This document shows positions 1 through 9,673 of a stretch of DNA of 64,000 nucleotides, in pieces. How positions within the stretch are numbered: position 1 is the stretch's first letter; every line of letters starts with the position of its first letter. A model generated the notes under the pieces. That model did no database searches and was not told where the DNA came from. It saw nothing but the letters and a program-made list of their open reading frames with translations. The position numbers and the translations under genes were made by a program. This DNA is from Acidobacteriota bacterium (GTDB lineage Bacteria; Acidobacteriota; Blastocatellia; Pyrinomonadales; Pyrinomonadaceae). The DNA is taken from positions 62,001 to 126,000 of the forward strand of contig JADJBB010000004.1 in assembly GCA_016703965.1 (NCBI GenBank), in the 5' to 3' direction.

Positions 1-1854
1 GAGTTCGAAGATCGCTTGAAAGCTGTACTCAATGAGATCGAAAAAGCGGAAGGGCAAATAATTCTGTTTATCGACGAGCTGCACACGCTCGTCGGAGCCG
101 GAGCAAGCGAAGGCGCGATCGATGCATCGAACATGCTCAAACCGGCACTCGCACGCGGAACTCTGCGTTCGGTCGGCGCGACTACGCTTGCGGAATATCA
201 GAAATATATCGAGAAGGACAAGGCACTGGAGCGGCGTTTCCAGCAGGTTTACGTCGGTGAGCCTAACGTTGAGGACACGATCGCGATCCTGCGCGGTTTG
301 AAAGAAAGATACGAAGTTCACCACGGTGTCCGCATCAAGGATGCCGCGATCGTGGCGGCGGCGACGCTGTCGAATCGGTATATCACCGACAGGTTTTTGC
401 CGGACAAGGCGATCGATCTGATCGATGAAGCTGCTTCGAGAATTCGTATCGAGATCGATTCCCTGCCGCAGGAGATCGACGTTTTGGAGCGTGAAATTCT
501 CCAGCTCGAGATCGAGCGCCAGGCTCTGACGCGTGAAACTGACGACAAATCCAAAGCCCGGCTCGAAGACATCGAAAAACGTATCGCCGATCTCAACGAA
601 AAATCTTCCGCGATGAAAGCCCAGTGGCAGTCTGAGAAAGACGAGATCCAGAAAATGCGTGAGGGCAAAGAGCAACTCGAACAGGCTAAGCTCGAACTCG
701 AACAAGCTCGCCAGGCTGGCGACCTTAACAAAGCCGCAGAGATCCAGTACGGGCGAATTCCGCAGCTTGAAAAATCGCTTGAAACCGAACAGGCACGTCT
801 CGGCGAACTGCAAAAAGAAGGTGTTTTTCTAAAGGAAGAGGTCGATGAAGAGGACGTTGCCGAGATCGTCGCCAAATGGACGGGCGTTCCGGTCTCGAAA
901 ATGCTCGAAGGCGAGATGCAAAAGCTCGTCAATATGGAAGCGGGCCTCCGTAAACGCGTCATCGGCCAGGACGAAGCCCTTGAAGCCGTGGCTAATGCCG
1001 TTCGTCGTGCCCGTGCCGGCCTTCAGGATCCGAATCGCCCGGTCGGTTCATTCATTTTCCTCGGACCGACAGGTGTCGGTAAGACCGAGACAGCTAGGGC
1101 TCTCGCCGAATTTATGTTCGACGACGAACGTGCGATGGTTCGGCTCGACATGTCCGAGTACATGGAAAAACATGCCGTCGCCCGTATGATCGGAGCTCCT
1201 CCGGGATATGTCGGCTATGACGAAGGCGGGCAGTTGACCGAGGCAGTTCGTCGGCGACCTTATTCAGTGATCCTTTTCGACGAGATCGAAAAAGCTCATC
1301 CGGACGTTTTTAACGTTTTGCTGCAGATCCTCGACGACGGACGTCTGACCGACAGCAAAGGGCGCGTGGTCGATTTTAAGAACACGGTCCTGATCATGAC
1401 CTCGAATCTCGGTTCGCGTGAGATCCAGACGGCGGCGGAAAATCCATTGGCCGACCGCGATATCAAGACGGACGTTTTGCAGGTGCTGCGTGATCATTTC
1501 AAGCCGGAATTCCTGAATCGTATCGATGACATCGTCGTCTTCGGACAGCTCGGACGCGATCAGATCGCGACTATCATTGACGTGCAGCTTGAGAAACTTC
1601 GCAAGAATCTCGAGGAACGCGGCATCACGATCGAACTAGACGACACTGCGAGAGAACTTATTATCGAAGAGGGTTACGATCCGGTTTACGGAGCAAGACC
1701 GCTTAGACGTGCGATCCAGAATCTGGTCCAGAACCCACTGGCAGTCAGTCTGCTCAAGGGCGAGATCGCCAGCGGGAATACGGTTCGGGTTTCGGCGGTC
1801 GATGGAGCGATGAGGTTTACGCCGGTTGAGACGAGTGCAGAAGCTCGGGCTTAA
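1..1854 (+). CDS. clpB: ClpB protein disaggregase, 3' part
   Basis: The frame is open from base 1 and the start codon lies upstream of the window. About 617 codons are present against a usual ClpB length near 860, so roughly 245 N-terminal residues are missing. ClpB is a cytoplasmic hexameric AAA+ ATPase that pulls polypeptides out of aggregates together with DnaK, DnaJ and GrpE. Visible parts are the NBD1 Walker B (FIDELH), the charged coiled-coil middle domain (about fragment residues 135-285), the NBD2 Walker A GPTGVGKT (1063-1086), the canonical pore loop GYVG (1204-1215), the Walker B FDEIEKAH and the sensor-2 GARPLRR. The middle domain and the lack of a ClpP-binding tripeptide loop separate it from ClpA/ClpC. 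grpE follows 129 bp downstream, which fits a chaperone cluster. Confidence 0.97.
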   Translation, partial: EFEDRLKAVLNEIEKAEGQIILFIDELHTLVGAGASEGAIDASNMLKPALARGTLRSVGATTLAEYQKYIEKDKALERRFQQVYVGEPNVEDTIAILRGLKERYEVHHGVRIKDAAIVAAATLSNRYITDRFLPDKAIDLIDEAASRIRIEIDSLPQEIDVLEREILQLEIERQALTRETDDKSKARLEDIEKRIADLNEKSSAMKAQWQSEKDEIQKMREGKEQLEQAKLELEQARQAGDLNKAAEIQYGRIPQLEKSLETEQARLGELQKEGVFLKEEVDEEDVAEIVAKWTGVPVSKMLEGEMQKLVNMEAGLRKRVIGQDEALEAVANAVRRARAGLQDPNRPVGSFIFLGPTGVGKTETARALAEFMFDDERAMVRLDMSEYMEKHAVARMIGAPPGYVGYDEGGQLTEAVRRRPYSVILFDEIEKAHPDVFNVLLQILDDGRLTDSKGRVVDFKNTVLIMTSNLGSREIQTAAENPLADRDIKTDVLQVLRDHFKPEFLNRIDDIVVFGQLGRDQIATIIDVQLEKLRKNLEERGITIELDDTARELIIEEGYDPVYGARPLRRAIQNLVQNPLAVSLLKGEIASGNTVRVSAVDGAMRFTPVETSAEARA

Positions 1855-1861
1855 GGGGCGG

Positions 1862-1930
1862 AACCGGGAACTGTAGCGACTGGGTTCTTCGCCTCGTCGT
1901 TTGCGAACCGAGTCGCTATTGCTCCCGGTT
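1862..1930. repeat. 26-bp imperfect inverted repeat between clpB and grpE
   Basis: Arms 1862-1887 and 1905-1930 pair at 22 of 26 positions around a 17-nt loop. No T-run follows the right arm, so it is not a textbook intrinsic terminator. It could be a processing hairpin or a REP-like element. The remaining bases to 1983 show no convincing promoter. Confidence 0.6.
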
Positions 1931-1983
1931 ATGACTCGGCCGCTTCCGCAAGATATGCGAAAAGGCTTACAATTGAGTTACAC

Positions 1984-2661
1984 ATGTTTGGAAAAAAGAA
2001 AATGAACGAGAAAGAAGTGGAAATTGAGGAATTTGACGATCTTAACGGCGAAAAAATACCGGTCTTTGACAAACGCCGGTTCAACGCCGACGGCGAAGCT
2101 AAAGCCGATGAAGGCCCGAAAGAACCGGTGAGATCGCCAAAGGAGATCGCCCTCGAAGCAGATCTAAAGGCCGAGATCGAACGCCGTGAGGCCGCCGAAT
2201 CGAAACTCGTCGGCGTTCAGGCGAAATTTGAGGAGGCAAAAAGCAATCTCGAACGCGAAACCGCCGAGATGCGGACGCGGCTGATGAAAACGCTCGAGGA
2301 TCGCAGCAAACAGGCCCAGTTCAGCTTTTTAACAACTCTACTCCCGGTACTCGATAACTTAAATCTCGCCGTTTCAGCCAGCGAAAACGATGCTTCGATC
2401 GATAACCTTCGCAGCGGCGTTATCGGCACTGCTCGAAGTTTTGAGAGGGCGTTGATCGATGTAGGCGTTGAATCGATTGCGGCAGTTGGAGTCGCTTTCG
2501 ACCCGGAGGTACATCAGGCGATCGACATGAAGGAAGTCGATGCCGAACTAGATGGAACGATCACTGCGGAATATTCACGCGGATACAAATTTGGCAACCA
2601 GCTCTTGAGGCCGGCGAAGGTTCAGGTTGGAAGAGCAGGGGCGGCTTCGGTCGGAGAGTGA
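1984..2661 (+). CDS. grpE: GrpE nucleotide exchange factor
   Basis: GrpE is the cytoplasmic exchange factor that releases ADP from DnaK and so drives the chaperone cycle. The 225-residue protein has the family layout: an acidic, poorly conserved N-terminus, a long charged helix (about residues 55-110) that would form the dimer coiled coil, and a C-terminal beta domain. The conserved features FDPEVHQAI and GYKFGNQLLRPAKVQV are present, the latter being the GrpE signature. The length is typical, and the ATG at 1984 follows a poor Shine-Dalgarno region. It lies downstream of clpB and upstream of a second Clp-type ATPase. dnaK and dnaJ are not in the window. Confidence 0.95.
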   Translation: MFGKKKMNEKEVEIEEFDDLNGEKIPVFDKRRFNADGEAKADEGPKEPVRSPKEIALEADLKAEIERREAAESKLVGVQAKFEEAKSNLERETAEMRTRLMKTLEDRSKQAQFSFLTTLLPVLDNLNLAVSASENDASIDNLRSGVIGTARSFERALIDVGVESIAAVGVAFDPEVHQAIDMKEVDAELDGTITAEYSRGYKFGNQLLRPAKVQVGRAGAASVGE

Positions 2662-2678
2662 TTTCCGCTTGAGACTAC

Positions 2679-2719
2679 TGTCGCGTTCGCCCGGAAAAAA
2701 CTTTCGGGCGAACGCGACA
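2679..2719 (+). terminator. Perfect 15-bp GC-rich hairpin after grpE
   Basis: Arms 2679-2693 and 2705-2719 are perfectly complementary with an A/T-rich 11-nt loop. The downstream sequence is only weakly T-rich, so termination is likely but not textbook. It separates grpE from the next Clp gene (ATG at 2797). It does not match the CIRCE heat-shock operator. Confidence 0.55.
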
Positions 2720-2796
2720 AAGTGTTATTATTTAGGGGTAGGTAACAAGCTTCCTTCCGGCTGCATCCTAGTCTTCAGGTTTTACAGGTTTTATTT

Positions 2797-5076
<2,280 letters not shown>

Positions 5077-5099
5077 ACCCGGATATTATTTCCCGCATC

Positions 5100-5137
5100 A
5101 AAGGCTTCGATGATAGTATTTTCATCGAAGCCTTTTG
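5100..5137 (+). terminator. Intrinsic terminator of the Clp-like ATPase gene
   Basis: A perfect 14-bp stem (5100-5113 with 5122-5135), an 8-nt loop and a T-run at 5133-5136. It starts 23 nt after the stop codon. Confidence 0.88.
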
Positions 5138-5147
5138 CTATAACCGC

Positions 5148-6242
5148 ATGAAAAAAAGCTCCATTTCCCTACTGTTCGTTCTGTTCCTAACCGTTATCGC
5201 GGTTGGTCAGGATACACGTCTAAAAATAATCGAGCAGCCCCGCCCTGAACTGCCAGTTAAGCACGGCACGCTTGATATTCAGGGCACGATCGTTCTAAGG
5301 GTCCAGTTTCTTGAATTTGGTGAAATCGGCGAGGTGCTCCCCGTCAAAGAACTCCCTGCAGGCCTGACGCAAAATGCTATAGCCGCCGCACGGCGGATCA
5401 AGTTTGAGCCCGAGAGAAAGGATGGAAAGCCGGTGACGGTCTATCGTGAGGTCCAGTATTCATATAGCTGGAACGGTGGTTGGCTGGATGCCCAGAACAA
5501 AAGTAGCGATGCTTCAACGACCGTAAACGATCCGGTGAAAGCCGCCGGGATCATCGCCAAAGCAGTTGAAAATCTGGGCGGTGATCGTTACCTGCAGGTA
5601 AAAACACAGGTCGGCAAGGGCAAGTTTAGTGTTCTGAGAGAATCAACGGTCGCGTCTTTTCAGGCGTTTTTCGACGTCATTGTATTTCCTGATAAGGAAC
5701 GCACCGAGTTCAAAGGCAGCGGTTCGCGGACGGTCCAAGTTAATACCGGTTCGACCGGCTGGATCTTCGATGGCGACCAGGAGCTAATTAAGATCCAGAA
5801 TGCGGGCCAGATCGACAATTTCAAACAGGGCATTCGCACGAGCCTGGATAACCTGCTTCGCGGCGGTTGGAAGGGTGAGGCCGAACTCGCTTATGTCGGA
5901 CGACGCCCGGCGACTCTTGGCAAGCGGAATGATGTTGTAAAACTTACCTACAAGGACGGCTTCGCCGTCGAATTCGAGTTTGCAGCCGATGATGGAATGC
6001 CACAAAAAGCTGTTTACAAGCGAACGAACGATGACGGAGAAGAGATCAAAGAAGAGGACCGCTATGCTCAATTCATAGATGTGAACGGGATCAAGGCTCC
6101 ATTTATCATCGACCGGTTCACAAACGGTAAAGCCACATCCCGGATCAATTTCGAGACGATCGATTTCAATAAAACGATCCCGGATTCTATCTTTGCCAAG
6201 CCGGCAACGCCGAAAGAGGCAAAAAAAGACATTAAGCTATAA
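5148..6242 (+). CDS. Secreted protein with TonB C-terminal-like domain and LolA-like C-terminal region
   Basis: 364 residues beginning with a short lysine-led hydrophobic signal peptide (cleavage near VGQ-DT, about residue 21). Residues about 22-110 resemble the TonB C-terminal domain: a proline-rich entry, GTIVLRVQF, then an alternating stretch ending in RRIKFEPERKDGKPV, the hallmark region of energy-transducer TonB family proteins. The transmembrane anchor and proline-rich spacer of real TonB are missing, so this is not a functional inner-membrane transducer. Residues about 130-355 form a beta-rich region resembling outer-membrane lipoprotein-sorting (LolA/MucB-like) folds. This is judged from pattern only. 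The function is unknown; a periplasmic or envelope role is likely. It is a single gene between two terminators. Confidence 0.75.
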   Translation: MKKSSISLLFVLFLTVIAVGQDTRLKIIEQPRPELPVKHGTLDIQGTIVLRVQFLEFGEIGEVLPVKELPAGLTQNAIAAARRIKFEPERKDGKPVTVYREVQYSYSWNGGWLDAQNKSSDASTTVNDPVKAAGIIAKAVENLGGDRYLQVKTQVGKGKFSVLRESTVASFQAFFDVIVFPDKERTEFKGSGSRTVQVNTGSTGWIFDGDQELIKIQNAGQIDNFKQGIRTSLDNLLRGGWKGEAELAYVGRRPATLGKRNDVVKLTYKDGFAVEFEFAADDGMPQKAVYKRTNDDGEEIKEEDRYAQFIDVNGIKAPFIIDRFTNGKATSRINFETIDFNKTIPDSIFAKPATPKEAKKDIKL

Positions 6243-6247
6243 AACAA

Positions 6248-6283
6248 TTCCGCCACTCTTTCGAGCCTGAAAGAGTGGCGGAA
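6248..6283. terminator. Bidirectional terminator between convergent genes
   Basis: A perfect 15-bp stem (6248-6262 with 6269-6283) and a 6-nt loop lie between the convergent genes ending at 6242 and 6306. The A-rich left flank gives a T-rich tail on the minus strand, so it should work best for the minus-strand gene. Confidence 0.8.
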
Positions 6284-6305
6284 CAATTTCTCAAAACAAC
6301 CTTCG

Positions 6306-7352
6306 CTATTTAACCCAATCTGCAAGGAAAACGTTCGTATCGCCTTCCTTAGCGGAATTACGGTTCGATGCGAACACCAACTTCTTACCATCCGGGGAAA
6401 ACATCGGAAAACCGTCGAACGTCTCGTTGTAAGTCACACGCTCGATCCCCGTGCCGTCAAGATTGATCAGTGCGAGGTCAAAGTTGCGCTTACGCGGATC
6501 GCTCGCGAAGTAATTTGTACAAAAAATTATCTTCTTTCCATCCGGCGTAAAATATGGTGCGAAACTGCCTGCACCGAGATTCGTGACCTGACGCTTATTC
6601 GACCCGTCTACGTTCATCACCCAGATCTCGAATGTTGTAGGAACGATCAAATGCCGGGCTAGCAGGCTTTTGTACCGCTCGGTCTCAGCGGCATCTTTTG
6701 GAGTAGAACGTCGATAGACAATGGTCTTGCTGTCCGGCGAGAAAAATGCGCCGCCGTCGTAGCCGACCGCATCAGTAAGACGCTTAACATTCTTTCCGTC
6801 AAGGTCCATTGAATAGAGGTCAAGATCGCCGTCCCGTTCGCTGGTGAAGATTATCTTCTTACCATCGGGCGAGATCGTCGCTTCGGCGTCGTAGCCGGGT
6901 GTATTCGTCAGTTTCTTTATATCCTTTCCGTCGGGTGTTGAGGTGTAGATATCGTAATCGGAATAGACCGCCCAGACATATCCCTGCGTAAAATCCGGAT
7001 TTGGCGGACATTCCTTTGCTCCGCCGTGGGTCGACGCATACAGAACGCGTTTGCCGCCTTTAAAAAAGTACGAGCATGTCGTCCGCCCCTCGCCGTTCGA
7101 AACCTGCTTCACATTCGAGCCGTCGATATTCATGCGGTAGATCCGGTCGCATGCATGGCCGTCGCGCTTTGACTGAAAGATCAATTGCTTTCCATCAGAT
7201 GAGAAGTAGGCTTCGGCATTCTCGCCGCCGAAAGTCAATTGTTTGATGTTCTTCAGACGCCTCTCTCCGTCGAAGGCGAGAGGCTTCTGCTGCGCAAATG
7301 AGGTTGACAATAGGGTTATAATTACGACAACAGCAAAATACAACTTTTTCAT
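6306..7352 (-). CDS. Secreted TolB-like beta-propeller (PD40/WD40-like) protein
   Basis: 348 residues with a signal peptide (MKKLYFAVVVIITLLSTSFA, cleaved before QQ). The rest is a chain of WD40-like/PD40 blades with repeated SPDGKKIIF-type motifs: FSSDGKQLIF, ISPDGKKIIFTSERDG, FSPDSKTIVY, FTPDGKKIIF and FSPDGKKLVFASNR. This is the TolB-type six-bladed propeller signature. It is exported and likely periplasmic, where such domains scaffold protein interactions or bind ligands. It lacks the N-terminal domain of true TolB and no tol-pal genes are near, so it should not be called TolB. It is transcribed divergently from the desaturase-like gene. Confidence 0.85.
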   Translation of the reverse strand: MKKLYFAVVVIITLLSTSFAQQKPLAFDGERRLKNIKQLTFGGENAEAYFSSDGKQLIFQSKRDGHACDRIYRMNIDGSNVKQVSNGEGRTTCSYFFKGGKRVLYASTHGGAKECPPNPDFTQGYVWAVYSDYDIYTSTPDGKDIKKLTNTPGYDAEATISPDGKKIIFTSERDGDLDLYSMDLDGKNVKRLTDAVGYDGGAFFSPDSKTIVYRRSTPKDAAETERYKSLLARHLIVPTTFEIWVMNVDGSNKRQVTNLGAGSFAPYFTPDGKKIIFCTNYFASDPRKRNFDLALINLDGTGIERVTYNETFDGFPMFSPDGKKLVFASNRNSAKEGDTNVFLADWVK

Positions 7353-7468
7353 ATTTTCGATTATATTATCAAGACGCCAGTTTTGCGTATCCGACTATAG
7401 CGGTTTTTGGTAAGAATGGGTTAGAGACAACTTTAAGCGCTCGCAAGTTTTGCAGGTTTATTCGGTAT
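7353..7468. promoter_or_regulatory. Divergent intergenic region
   Basis: 116 bp between two divergent genes, which must hold both promoters. It is AT-rich near the minus-strand start. I see no palindromic operator and cannot assign -35/-10 boxes with confidence. Confidence 0.4.
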
Positions 7469-8311
7469 ATGAACTTTGAGACAAATAAAGATGTACTTGA
7501 TTGGTACGAGCGGCAGGAACGGTCGCTAACTCCCGAATTTATCAACGCTATTCCGTGGAATGAAGTCAAAGACCATTCGCTCGACGAAAGATTTGTGCCC
7601 GTTCTTCTTTATATGCGGGACGTCGAAACGCTCACTGACATGTATCATCGAGAGTTACTTCGAACGCCGACCGGCAAAGATCCCCATATCAGCAAATTCA
7701 TGGAACGCTGGGGAATCGAGGAGATCACGCACGGTGAAGTCCTGAACAGATTCCTTAACGAGGCCGGCTACGAAACCGATCACAACTGGCAGGAGCAGGT
7801 CCGCCGCGATGTTTCAGCGAGTTATAACGCGACCGCCTATTTGATGACAATAATCACGAATCTGGTAGGGAAAAAGTTTACGGCAACGCACATGGCCTTT
7901 GGTACGATCCATGAACTGGAAGCTGCTCAGGGCTATCGAAGACTAATTGCGTTGGCAGATCATCCTATTTTGACGCACATCGTAAACGGCATCGTCCGAG
8001 AAGAAGCGATCCACGCTCAATTCTACCGGAGCGTCGCCCGTATCGAACTGCGGAAAAATGAGTTTTCTCAGAAAATGGCTCGCTGGATAATCGATAGGTT
8101 CTGGGCTCCGGTTGGGCAGGGCTCGCTTGCGAAAAGCCGAACGAAATATACAATCGAGACATTATTCGGCTGCGAGGATGCCATCGAGGGCCTCGACAAG
8201 ACCGTAACCCAACGTGTCCGCGGCCTGCCCGGCTTTGACGGCATTACAAAAATAACGGATGTGATCGCAGACATGGCAGAAAAGCCGAAGATGAAAATGG
8301 AGACGGCTTGA
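7469..8311 (+). CDS. Acyl-ACP desaturase-like diiron (ferritin-like) protein
   Basis: 280 residues of the soluble fatty-acid desaturase (type 2) / ferritin-like diiron family. The two iron-binding EExxH-type motifs are visible: EEITHGE (about residue 88, equivalent to the EENRHG motif) and REEAIHAQFY (about residue 175), plus a conserved E in the first helix region. Members introduce a cis double bond into acyl-ACP using O2 and reduced ferredoxin in the cytoplasm. The protein is somewhat shorter than plant stearoyl-ACP desaturases (about 350), as is usual for bacterial members. No ferredoxin or ferredoxin reductase is adjacent. The C-terminus ends in a short basic tail. The substrate is unknown. 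Confidence 0.85.
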   Translation: MNFETNKDVLDWYERQERSLTPEFINAIPWNEVKDHSLDERFVPVLLYMRDVETLTDMYHRELLRTPTGKDPHISKFMERWGIEEITHGEVLNRFLNEAGYETDHNWQEQVRRDVSASYNATAYLMTIITNLVGKKFTATHMAFGTIHELEAAQGYRRLIALADHPILTHIVNGIVREEAIHAQFYRSVARIELRKNEFSQKMARWIIDRFWAPVGQGSLAKSRTKYTIETLFGCEDAIEGLDKTVTQRVRGLPGFDGITKITDVIADMAEKPKMKMETA

Positions 8312-8327
8312 TGGCGAGCGGAATTTA

Positions 8328-9290
8328 TTAGGCCAACCCTCGATAATATTCAACACCACCGCTAAACTCGACCGCGACCTTACCGTGAGATTCGGCGTAG
8401 TCTAGATGTGCGATCGCCTCAGAGATCGCAAGGAAGCGATGCACATCATGATCGAACGATGAAGGGAATAGCTGCCGTGCAACTTCGAAAGCCGTCGTCC
8501 CACTGCCTTTCGCCAGAGCGATGACGCGGTTTTGCCTTTCATCTATCGCTCGCACATAGCGGTGAAAGATCTCCTCGAAATCGGTAACAGGCTCACCGTG
8601 CCCGCCATAAGCTAATGTCGGTGCAAGGCTCCTTAGCCTCGCGAGACTTACAAGGTACTCGGCAAGCGATCTGAACCTCTTGCCGGGATCTACCGGATCA
8701 GGCGCCAGCATCGGATTTGGTGTAATTCTCTTGAGAACGCAGTCGCCGCATATTAGAGTTCGGTTTGCTTCGCGATGAAAGGAGCACGATCCTGGCGTAT
8801 GGCCCGGCGTATGAAGTACGCGTAAAGACCCGTTCTCAAACTCAAGTTCCATCTCATCTCGCAAAGAACTGAATTCACCGTCCTCCAGTGAATCTGTCAA
8901 CAAACTCACTTCTTCATAAAGCTGGTGCATGTCTAAAACCACGCTGTCCGGAACACCAGAGCGAAGTAGGAGCTGCCGATGTTCATCGTTCGCAAGCCTG
9001 CCAAAAAGATGGCCGGTCTCCCAATCATGGATCAACACTTCCGCATTTTTCGCTTCATCTCGAACCTGTTTTGCCAGTCCGCAATGATCTTCGTGTGCAT
9101 GGGTTAGAACGATACGCTTGATGTCAGAAAATTGGAGTCCGTTCGCCGACAGCTGCTGGCGAAGTGACGCCGCTGCCTCTCTGGTTTTCGGGCCTATATC
9201 TATTAGCGTGATCGGATCTTCCTTTATGAGGTAGACATTCACATCGCCAACATAGAATGGGGTCGGAATTGATAGTTGTACGATGTTCAT
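8328..9290 (-). CDS. Metallo-beta-lactamase-fold hydrolase
   Basis: 320-residue cytoplasmic MBL-fold protein with no signal peptide. The binuclear zinc motif reads THAHEDHCG (HxHxDH), followed by HTPGHTPGSC, GDCVL and YGGHGEP, which supply the remaining metal ligands. The C-terminal about 80 residues (from the RYVRAIDERQNR region) form a helical, winged-helix-like tail, as in MBL-fold proteins of the glyoxalase-II/LACTB2-like group. The likely activity is thioester, phosphodiester or ester hydrolysis; the substrate cannot be told. It is convergent with the desaturase-like gene, 16 bp apart. Confidence 0.88.
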   Translation of the reverse strand: MNIVQLSIPTPFYVGDVNVYLIKEDPITLIDIGPKTREAAASLRQQLSANGLQFSDIKRIVLTHAHEDHCGLAKQVRDEAKNAEVLIHDWETGHLFGRLANDEHRQLLLRSGVPDSVVLDMHQLYEEVSLLTDSLEDGEFSSLRDEMELEFENGSLRVLHTPGHTPGSCSFHREANRTLICGDCVLKRITPNPMLAPDPVDPGKRFRSLAEYLVSLARLRSLAPTLAYGGHGEPVTDFEEIFHRYVRAIDERQNRVIALAKGSGTTAFEVARQLFPSSFDHDVHRFLAISEAIAHLDYAESHGKVAVEFSGGVEYYRGLA

Positions 9291-9413
9291 AAATAACGTT
9301 GACGCGAATCCTTATCTTAGCAAATCGAGTCCTTTTGCTACGCGAACTAAGGCAGCTTTTGGGGTGAATTCAGTAGGAAAAGATCCATGGATTTAGCCTG
9401 ATAACAATTTTTA

Positions 9414-9428
9414 ATTGGTAAACCCAAT
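9414..9428. promoter_or_regulatory. ATTGG-N5-CCAAT palindrome (GntR/FadR-like box)
   Basis: The sequence is ATTGGTAAACCCAAT, 245 nt before the receptor ATG at 9674. The same ATTGG-N5-CCAAT core occurs at 27129-27143 and 30882-30896, upstream of the other two receptors. It resembles the ATTGGTNNNACCAAT boxes bound by FadR-subfamily GntR regulators such as E. coli PdhR. No such regulator is in the window. Confidence 0.5.
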
Positions 9429-9584
9429 TTCATAACCTTAGAAAATGTAAAATTGCTGTGTTTTTGCTTGCCTTAATCCTAAATTTGGGTTACAAAATTC
9501 AAAGCAATTCAATTCTGTTTAAATATCTGTCGGATAAATACCTTAGGTTTTCTTTAGCTATCAAAATTCGCGCGAAAACGCTTA

Positions 9585-9594
9585 GAAACGTTTC
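9585..9594. promoter_or_regulatory. LacI-type palindrome GAAACGTTTC
   Basis: A perfect 10-bp palindrome with central CG, typical of LacI-family operators. A partial second half (AAAACGCTT) is centred 10 bp upstream. It lies 79 nt before the receptor start and differs from the GTAAATCGTTTTAC operators at 27 and 30.8 kb, so it would answer to a different LacI member. Confidence 0.45.
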
Positions 9595-9673
9595 CAGGCC
9601 CCGAATGGATTTCCGGGTACGCGAGTGGTATCGACAGGACAGTGCTTTCCAACGTATCCAAGGAGAACGAAAA

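Larger units (their letters stand above)
9291..9673. promoter_or_regulatory. 383-bp AT-rich regulatory leader of the first TonB-dependent receptor
   Basis: The frame of the receptor is open upstream to 9458, but the signal peptide and the ribosome binding site (aaggagaacg, 9660-9669) place the start at 9674. The leader is much more AT-rich than the genes around it. It holds two palindromes listed separately (9414-9428 and 9585-9594) and nothing else recognisable as coding. Confidence 0.6.

Noticed and set aside
318..962. Long open frames opposite clpB, grpE, the Clp-like gene, rpoC and rpoB
   Set aside because: They lie antisense to well-supported genes, show Ser/Arg-rich composition typical of shadow frames and have no motif or ribosome site.
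2679..2719. Possible CIRCE (HrcA) heat-shock operator after grpE
   Set aside because: The perfect stem does not contain TTAGCACTC/GAGTGCTAA and the spacing differs; it reads as a hairpin near the grpE end.
9458..9673. N-terminal extension of the first TonB-dependent receptor
   Set aside because: The frame is open, but the ribosome site and signal peptide are at 9674, and the extension covers an AT-rich region with operator-like palindromes.
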